From contig MU001513.1 in NCBI GenBank assembly GCA_010093485.1, positions 261,696 through 325,695 on the forward strand: DNA of 64,000 bases, given 5' to 3'. The stretch is from Karstenula rhodostoma CBS 690.94. Its lineage: Eukaryota; Ascomycota; Dothideomycetes; Pleosporales; Didymosphaeriaceae. Under the pieces are notes generated by a model that saw only the letters and a list, made by a program, of their open reading frames with translations, had not been told where the DNA came from and did not search any database. Position numbers and translations under genes: made by a program. Positions 57,874 to 64,000 of the stretch are shown here, piece after piece; within the stretch, counting starts at the first letter, position 1, and every line of letters begins with the position of its first letter.

Positions 57874-59841
57874 ATGAGGTTTCTGGCCACGTTCGCTGTC
57901 TTGAGCGGTTTGAGTGCGCTGGGCGATGCGAGGGAGAGGAGGGGACGAGTCGCAGATGTGCTAGGAAAGAGACAGGAAGCGCAGGTTACATACCAGGCGC
58001 ATACGATTGAGCAGCCGGTACGCTCATCCAACTCCAGGTTTATCTTGTTTGCTTTCTTACCATACCATTCAGGTTGACCACCTCCACCACGAAGCGCGCT
58101 ACAAGCCCCATACTCACGCGACGTTCTCGCAGCGCTACTTCTTCGACGCTACGTATTACAAGCCTGGTGGGCCTGTATTTTTGTACATTGGCGGGGAGAC
58201 GAGCGGCGAATCGAGGTTCAGTAATTTGAGGAATGGGATTGGGAAGATTCTGGCCGAGGCTACGGGTGGTTTGGGGGTTATTTTGGAGAACAGGTACTAC
58301 GGGAAGAGTTGGCCAGCGAATGACTCGTCGACGGATAACTTGAGGTTCTTGACTACGGATCAAAGTGAGTATTTAACATGCTCGCCACTACAGTCAAAGA
58401 CAAAGGCTGAGTACAATCAACCTACGTATTGCCCATCCCGGGGTAACACAGTGTACTCAGACCTTTGTCCTGGCGCTGTAATGCAAATTTCCGAAGAAGT
58501 GTGCTAATGAAGCGACAGCCATCGCGGACAATGCGTTCTTCGCCAAGCACGCTACTTTTCCCGGCGTAAACGGCAACGAGAGCCTCAATGCGCCACACAC
58601 GCCGTGGATCATGTATGGTGGAAGTTTGGCTGGTGGACAGGTGGCTTTCACGATGAAGACATACAATGACTTGTTTGCTGGAGGTATAGCAGCCAGTGCC
58701 CCGACGATCGCCGGGTGGGAGTATCCCAACTGGTAAGATACTCCCCAGTACAAAGTCGCTATGTCTTAGACATGGACACTTCGTACATAAACCCACTTTT
58801 GTGACTCAGCTGACTTTGTACCCGCGAGTATAGGTACAATCCCGTCTTAAAGTATGGTCCGTCGGATTGTATATCTCGACTTGTTGGGATCATCGACAAG
58901 ATTGACGAGGTCATCGATTCGGGCAACAAAGCTGCGATCCAGGAAGTCAAAGAGGTCTTTGGCTTGGGCGGAGTGAGCGACATCAGGGACTTCGCGCAGG
59001 CTATCAGCTACCCTCGTAAGTATTACACGTCCTGAGTGGTCTCTATATCTAACCCCAAACAGTGGGCGGACCCTTCGACTACCCCAACCCAACCTGGCAG
59101 GAGCTAAACTGGAACCCCCCTGACGACTCTGAAGACTTCTACCAGTTCTGCTCCAACATCACCAACCCCATCGCCCCAGCCAACATCACCGCCGTAGACA
59201 CCAAACTCTCCAAGTACACCCAAGGCGAGCCCTGGACCGGCCTCGGAAACTACGCCGCCTACATCAAGCGCGTCATCGTGCCACTCTGCACATCAGGTCG
59301 CCTCGATACCACCGACGAAGGCTGCTTCAACACGCAGAACGCGACCTACTGGGCCAACCCCGCGAACGACGCCGGTCGCTCATACCTGTACACCTCCTGC
59401 ATCGAGGTCGGCGCCTTCATCGCTGCCCCGAGACACGGGCCTAGCCTCATCTCCCGCGCCCTCAACGGGTCCTACATGCAATCCTGGTGCAACTACTCCT
59501 TCCCGCCCGGGAAGTACTCTTCCATCCCAGCCCGCCCGGACACAAAAACCATAAACAAGTACGGCGGGCTGGACATTTCGGCGCCGCGGCTCGCGCTGAT
59601 CGACGGCGAGGCGGACGTCTGGGTCGACCTGACGTTTCACAGCCATGAGAAGAAGGGGATTGCGGTGAGCAGTGAGGAGCATCCGAGTTATCTGATTGCG
59701 GGGGCGGGACATCACTGGGATAGTACTACTAGGACGGGGATCAAGAGTCTGGGGGAGGAGCCGGATTATATAAGGGAGGCGCATGAGTGGGAGATTCGGA
59801 CGGTGAAGAAGTGGGTCAAGGCGTGGAAGAGTGGGTACTAG
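57874..59841 (+). CDS. Secreted serine peptidase, family S28
   Basis: Exons 57874-58017, 58073-58364, 58519-58732, 58834-59015 and 59063-59841 give 536 residues. A signal peptide (MRFLATFAVLSGLSALGDA) is followed by KR (GKRQEAQ), a possible propeptide cut. The S28 order is complete: QRYFFDATYYKPGGPVFLYI, ILENRYYGKSWPA, nucleophile Ser in MYGGSLAGGQVAF, Asp in ALIDGEADVWVD and His in AGAGHHWD. Many N-x-S/T sites (NGSY, NITN, NESL) suggest secretion. S28 enzymes cut after proline or act as prolyl di/tripeptidases, often in acid medium. The second intron (154 bp) is long for this window. Confidence 0.88.
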
Positions 59842-60127
59842 GTAGTAGACTGTGGAGAGTGTAAGTGGAATTGTGGATAAATGGCATTGAATAGTATCTT
59901 TGGAGGGTCCAATGCCATCATGTTGCACACTCAAAGTGTTGTTAACAAATTTAGCGAACGGATCCTACTGGCATTCCGCTTCGAAGCAAGCTTCAGCTGG
60001 TTTGTACAGTGTAGTGTGGCTTGATCATGTGATTGGATAGCAACCCATACATGTCTTATATAACAAAGGGCTGAAGTCTTACTCCAGAGCACCACAAAAG
60101 AGTTGCAAGTACAAATATTCAATCAAA

Positions 60128-60637
60128 ATGTCCATAACTTTCAACGACATGGCCAAAACCAAAGCTTTCTGTTTGAAGATCCGCCAATTCTGCGAAGATT
60201 GCCGCCCAGACACCTGCAAACAAGTCGCATCCGAAATCCAAGCGCACCTTGATGCAATAGACCAGACCCGGAAGGAATACGGAGAAGCAAAAGAAGGGTT
60301 GATCCAAGCTCTAGATGTGCCCAGGTGGGACGATAACTACACAGAAGACCGCTATTGGCTCAAGAAATATGAACCGTTGTATTGGGGCGAGGACAGGGAT
60401 CCGGGTGAGCGTGCGAAGGCTTTTCTTGAGATTATGAGAAAGATGGTGAGACTTGAGAAGACGAGTGTGGAGTTTCAGAAAGGGTTGGATGCAGCATACA
60501 AGGGGCTGCGGAAAGTGGCAGATGACGTACATGGATTGATCTTGACAAAGATTGAAGGGGGTGAGTATGGGCAGGCGGACAAGGAGGGGGACGGCGAGGA
60601 AGACTTTTGGAAGGATATCCCGGAGTTCGGGGGGTGA
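60128..60637 (+). CDS. Hypothetical helical protein, 169 aa
   Basis: This single exon starts MSITFNDMAKTKAFCLKIRQ. It has three Cys near the start (FC, FCEDC, TCKQ), then amphipathic charged helices (ERAKAFLEIMRKMVRLEKTS) and an acidic tail (KEGDGEEDFWKDIPEFGG). It has no signal peptide or TM segment. I do not recognise it. The next gene is also a small, helical plus-strand protein. Confidence 0.6.
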   Translation: MSITFNDMAKTKAFCLKIRQFCEDCRPDTCKQVASEIQAHLDAIDQTRKEYGEAKEGLIQALDVPRWDDNYTEDRYWLKKYEPLYWGEDRDPGERAKAFLEIMRKMVRLEKTSVEFQKGLDAAYKGLRKVADDVHGLILTKIEGGEYGQADKEGDGEEDFWKDIPEFGG

Positions 60638-61142
60638 TCGAGGGTTGGGGTGGCGGAGCTTACGGGACGTTTGTGTATGGTATGGAGTACGTGTGAGGAA
60701 GGCCATTGGGGCAAAGAGGAAAGTGAATCCGGGCTTCACTTGGTAGATGTACAGTGCGTACTTTTGACGGGTGAAGCGTATCACGCATCTCTGATGTGTA
60801 ACCCAAACCCGGAAGAACTATGACTTCTAGTCATACGTCACGCGAATAACACACAGAGGATTACCAGGGGCTTGGAGAGATCGTGAGGCCTCCACAACCA
60901 ATCTTTTGGTTGTTATTCCATATTTTGATCCAGTTTGATCGTTTTGTTCAATGGGCAAAGCTATGTCAAAACTTGAGTCAGTTTGTCTATTTTCCTTGCT
61001 TGATGAATCGGAAACTCAAACAACGTGTTCATGTGTTTCTTCATCGGCTGATGGAAATACATATAAACTGTACTGTACACTCCCAGATCCCCCACACACA
61101 GAAGCCACTCATTTCATTCGACACACTGCCCCCAATATCGCC
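60638..61142. other. Intergenic, no gene seen
   Basis: Presumed 3' end and promoter sequence between two small hypothetical genes. Confidence 0.4.
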
Positions 61143-61613
61143 ATGACCCAACCAACGACCGCCCCCAAAACCGGATCTACAACCAAACCTACACCCCATC
61201 CAACCCTCCCTCTGACAGCTGCACTCATCGCCACCGCTGAAACGCCGTCCCTTCCCCTCGCCTGGTCAGCCATCAAAAACGAGCTAAAAACCTACCTCAA
61301 AGACCTCCACCAACGCGAAGAAGCACACCGAGACCACAAAGTCGCGACATTGGAGAAGTGGAAAGCCAAGGCCGGCATGCTTGAAAAGAAGCGCATGGCG
61401 GGTCTTCCCGCGGAGGCGGACGAGCACGATCAGATGCATGCGGCTGGTGTTCCTGGTCATATCATGCTGCAGTTTAGGGAGACGGAGGCGGCGTTTGAGA
61501 AGGAGAATTTGTTTTTCCAGGGGAAGTTGAAGGAGTTGAGGGCGCTGGGGTTTCGGGAGGAGGATGTGGGTTGGGTGTGGTCGAGGAAGATGGAAGATGA
61601 CGATGGTCACTAG
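61143..61613 (+). CDS. Hypothetical helical protein, 156 aa
   Basis: The ATG at 61143 (context CGCCATGACC) opens a frame starting with a Thr/Pro-rich leader (TTAPKTGSTTKPTPHPTLPL). Charged, likely coiled-coil helices follow (LKTYLKDLHQREEAHRDHKV, EKWKAKAGMLEKKRMAG), ending GFREEDVGWVWSRKMEDDDG. The frame is open upstream to 60951, but that part is AT-rich and not protein-like. The family is not recognised. It is probably intracellular. Confidence 0.55.
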   Translation: MTQPTTAPKTGSTTKPTPHPTLPLTAALIATAETPSLPLAWSAIKNELKTYLKDLHQREEAHRDHKVATLEKWKAKAGMLEKKRMAGLPAEADEHDQMHAAGVPGHIMLQFRETEAAFEKENLFFQGKLKELRALGFREEDVGWVWSRKMEDDDGH

Positions 61614-62247
61614 GACGATAAGTGCAGCGATGTGAAGCGAAGGAATTACGAACGGGTGAGGGGCAGGCTTAGTCTTGATGGAAGCTGGATGTCGTCATGC
61701 AGGCATGTGAAGCAGTGGCTTTATTAGTGGCTCCATCGCGGTCACGTAAGCCTTCCAAGAAATTATCAACGTGTCAATAAAATACGCTGAATAGACTTGA
61801 TATATAATGTATCGGCTGAATGCTTGCATGAAAAGGCTCCTTAGCATCACCTGAAGTTCCCAAGTGATCGACCAGACCAGTCCCCACTCACTTAAAGGGT
61901 AATTTGTCTATAAACTTAGGGATAAAACATTCTTCGCTAGTTTGCTACAGTAGTATAACATCTGTCGTACTTACGAGGCCGTACACGATTAACAAGCCGT
62001 GGGGAACTTGGAGATTGTGTACTATAGATATCGATTATACGTAGCTAATAAATATTTCGAAGGCTATATAACTGATAAAAACTCCCTGTCTCTAGACCCC
62101 GGAGACCTAACATACACCACTGTCTGGCAGTTTTGAACAGGCTACCAAGTGTATGAGGTGCTATGTTATACATGTAATGCAGGGTTTGACAGTAGCATGT
62201 ACCAGTCGTCTCCCTTTGAATTATTATTATTATACTATAGTGCTACT
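61614..62247. other. Convergent intergenic region
   Basis: This AT-richer stretch lies between two convergent genes. An (ATT)n microsatellite lies at about 62219-62232. No gene is seen. Confidence 0.4.
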
Positions 62248-63465
62248 CTACTCGACCCAGATAACATTGCTGACCCCATCTTCTCCACCATACGTTCCCC
62301 TAGGCGGCAGGACAAGATTCGTGACCAGCGGCCCAAGCTTTCCTGTCTTCGTATCCCGCTTGACGATGGCAATGTTCGCGGTCGTCTGTCCAGCGATAGC
62401 AGCATAAGTGCCTGCCTCGTTAAACGAGAAAGAGCGCGGGTAGTATCCGTGCGCGTTGGTTAGTTCCTGGAACGTGAGCTTGCCCTGAGCGCCGATCTCG
62501 AAGATGGCGATGGAGTCTTGTTCGAAGCCGAACGTGGTGTCGTTGCGGTTGGATGCGTATAGGAAGTCGCCGACGACGCGGATCTCGGCGGCCTTGACGG
62601 TGACGTTGCCAAGAGGGACGTTGGGACCGTAGTTGGAGAGGGTCTGGACGAGCTTGAGGGAGAGGCAGGACTCCTTGGATCCGTATGAGTGGTCGGGGTA
62701 GTTGACGTCGTAGACGCCGACGGAGCTGCTGACTTCGTTGAGGGAGTAGTACTTCAAGGCGCGCCCGGCCTGGCGGAAGAGGCCGTGACGAGGCCCGTCG
62801 CCTGGGAGCGAGGCAATCGCGGGGCAGGCAGTGAGTTGACCAGTGTTCTGGTTGATCTTGAAGATGCGAGTCAGATCCGCACCCAGGTCAGGAACGATGA
62901 GGAAGTCTCCTGTTGGGTCGGTGAACGCAGCATGCGGGTGGGGCTTGTCCTGGCGGTCAGGGCGGGGTCCAGGAGCAGCCATGGTGAACTCGAGCTTTTG
63001 AAGAGCCTTCGTTTTGGAAGTGATAGGCAGCTTGTACGTGGTGATTGTCGAAGGGGAGTACTCGGAGGTGACGAGGAAACTCCTGCCATCAGGACCTCCG
63101 TATGTAAACCCGTGTACCGAGTTCCCCTCTGTGTCGGTAGAGCCAGTGAGAGTCAGGGCATCCTTTTTGGTGAAGTCAGGCCCGACAGACCACTGCGATA
63201 GGTTGCCACTGCCCAGGCCCTCGTTCAACCAGCTTTCGTCGATACAGTAGACGGTGCGCGTCTCTTCGTCGAGGTGCAACCAGGTGGGCGTCACGCCGCA
63301 CGCAGTGATGTTCTGAACAACCTTCAGGCTGGCTTTTGTGGACGACTTGAAGGATAGGTCCAACGAATAAAATTGACCTGCAAAGTTCAAGGCCAGAAGC
63401 TTGACTGCCGATGCCTGGGAGAGCAAAGAGAGGCCCAGAAGGGCAACAGACTTGACGGGAGCCAT
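62248..63465 (-). CDS. Secreted lactonase-fold (beta-propeller) protein
   Basis: This is a single exon of 405 residues from the ATG at 63465, chosen because it begins a clean signal peptide (MAPVKSVALLGLSLLSQASA); an in-frame ATG at 63546 would bury it. Family features of the lactonase/carboxymuconate-cyclase-like group (PF10282) are present: HPHAAFTDPTGDFLIVPDLG in the middle, GDGPRHGLF, AAEIRVVGDFLYASNRND, and near the end HGYYPRSFSFNEAG. These form a seven-bladed propeller. Members include 6-phosphogluconolactonase and muconate-lactonising enzymes. A secreted member's substrate cannot be named from sequence. Confidence 0.85.
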   Translation of the reverse strand: MAPVKSVALLGLSLLSQASAVKLLALNFAGQFYSLDLSFKSSTKASLKVVQNITACGVTPTWLHLDEETRTVYCIDESWLNEGLGSGNLSQWSVGPDFTKKDALTLTGSTDTEGNSVHGFTYGGPDGRSFLVTSEYSPSTITTYKLPITSKTKALQKLEFTMAAPGPRPDRQDKPHPHAAFTDPTGDFLIVPDLGADLTRIFKINQNTGQLTACPAIASLPGDGPRHGLFRQAGRALKYYSLNEVSSSVGVYDVNYPDHSYGSKESCLSLKLVQTLSNYGPNVPLGNVTVKAAEIRVVGDFLYASNRNDTTFGFEQDSIAIFEIGAQGKLTFQELTNAHGYYPRSFSFNEAGTYAAIAGQTTANIAIVKRDTKTGKLGPLVTNLVLPPRGTYGGEDGVSNVIWVE

Positions 63466-64000
63466 TGCTGGAAGGAAACGATCTTGACGAAGGCTGCGTA
63501 GAGTATCACAGGTCCCTAAGTGCCAACAGAGGGGATTCCAGTTCATTTAAAGACCCCATGCTCGCCCATTGACCCGGAATCGTCAATCTCGCGCACCTAG
63601 GCGTGGGATCCTCTGTCCACACTTTTGGGATGGTGCCAGTGCAGGAACGACCTAATCCACGTGGTTTTAGCCTGCGATCCAATCATAGGCGCTCGTCTCC
63701 AGCCGACCGGATAAAATGCGGGGGGCGACGGGCACACTGTCCGACAATCCGGGACACGGGAACGTGAACGTGAATGTTCTAGAACCCATCAGCATGTCCA
63801 GCTCTCGCACGCAGGAAGGCTGAGTAGTTTGAAGAGTTTGGACGTCGCCACAAAATCGATAGGCTCGGGGTAAGGGAAAATGCGCTTGAATACGCGAACT
63901 TGCCGCGCTAGGCTGCTTTGAAATTGGATGCTGAAGAATGTATTTACAAAAGAAGAAGACCATCACTCGCGAAAGACTGGTTGTGATCAAACATCGACCT
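63466..64000. other. Upstream of lactonase gene, no gene seen
   Basis: Presumed promoter. A minus-strand ORF (63990-63667) lacks domain character and is not called. Confidence 0.4.

Overview
This window comes from a filamentous ascomycete (Pezizomycotina), most likely a dothideomycete. The genes have short introns (mostly 43-75 bp) with GTANGT-like donors and CTAAC/CTGAC branch motifs. The protein set is typical of such fungi: tyrosinase, sphingolipid desaturase, Zn2Cys6 regulator, S28 peptidase, Bud27/URI, Tfb3 and an ataxin-10-like protein. A large AT-rich island carries the signature of repeat-induced point mutation (RIP). All gene models were spliced by hand from the sequence; there was no homology search, so exon ends and names rest on reading frames, motifs and recognised family patterns.

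Layout. 1-7.7 kb: the 5' part of a secreted Ser/Thr-rich protein running off the left edge, an Ego1/LAMTOR1-like myristoylated TORC1 adaptor, a nuclear-looking Cys/coiled-coil protein, then about 2.7 kb without a gene. 7.7-23.6 kb: a nested transposon island. A 282-bp MITE with 37-bp inverted repeats was split by a Ty3/gypsy LTR element (499-bp LTRs), which was itself split by a second Ty3/gypsy element (246-bp LTRs, perfect GTATA target duplication). Both retroelements lie on the minus strand and are RIP-degraded, with no ORF left. 23.8-34.9 kb: a gene-poor flank holding a truncated-looking ABC-transporter TMD0 protein and a small Cys-rich protein.

34.9-47.5 kb: an accessory-looking stretch with a secreted tyrosinase, an RGG-repeat protein, a freshly broken zinc-dependent alcohol/polyol dehydrogenase pseudogene, an SDR fragment, an isochorismatase-family hydrolase, a cytochrome-b5 fusion sphingolipid desaturase and a Zn2Cys6 transcription factor. 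48.5-64 kb: a conserved housekeeping block with URI/Bud27 and TFB3 sharing a 332-bp divergent promoter, a DUF7730-type protein, a Ctr86/ataxin-10-like protein and an S28 serine peptidase, followed by two small helical hypothetical proteins and a secreted lactonase-fold protein.

No obviously new multi-gene system stands out. The best second looks are the triple-nested, unevenly RIPped island, two tiny insertions sharing a core but flanked by locus-specific 15-16 bp direct repeats, the dehydrogenase pseudogene with three small lesions, and the lone ABC TMD0 beside the transposon island.
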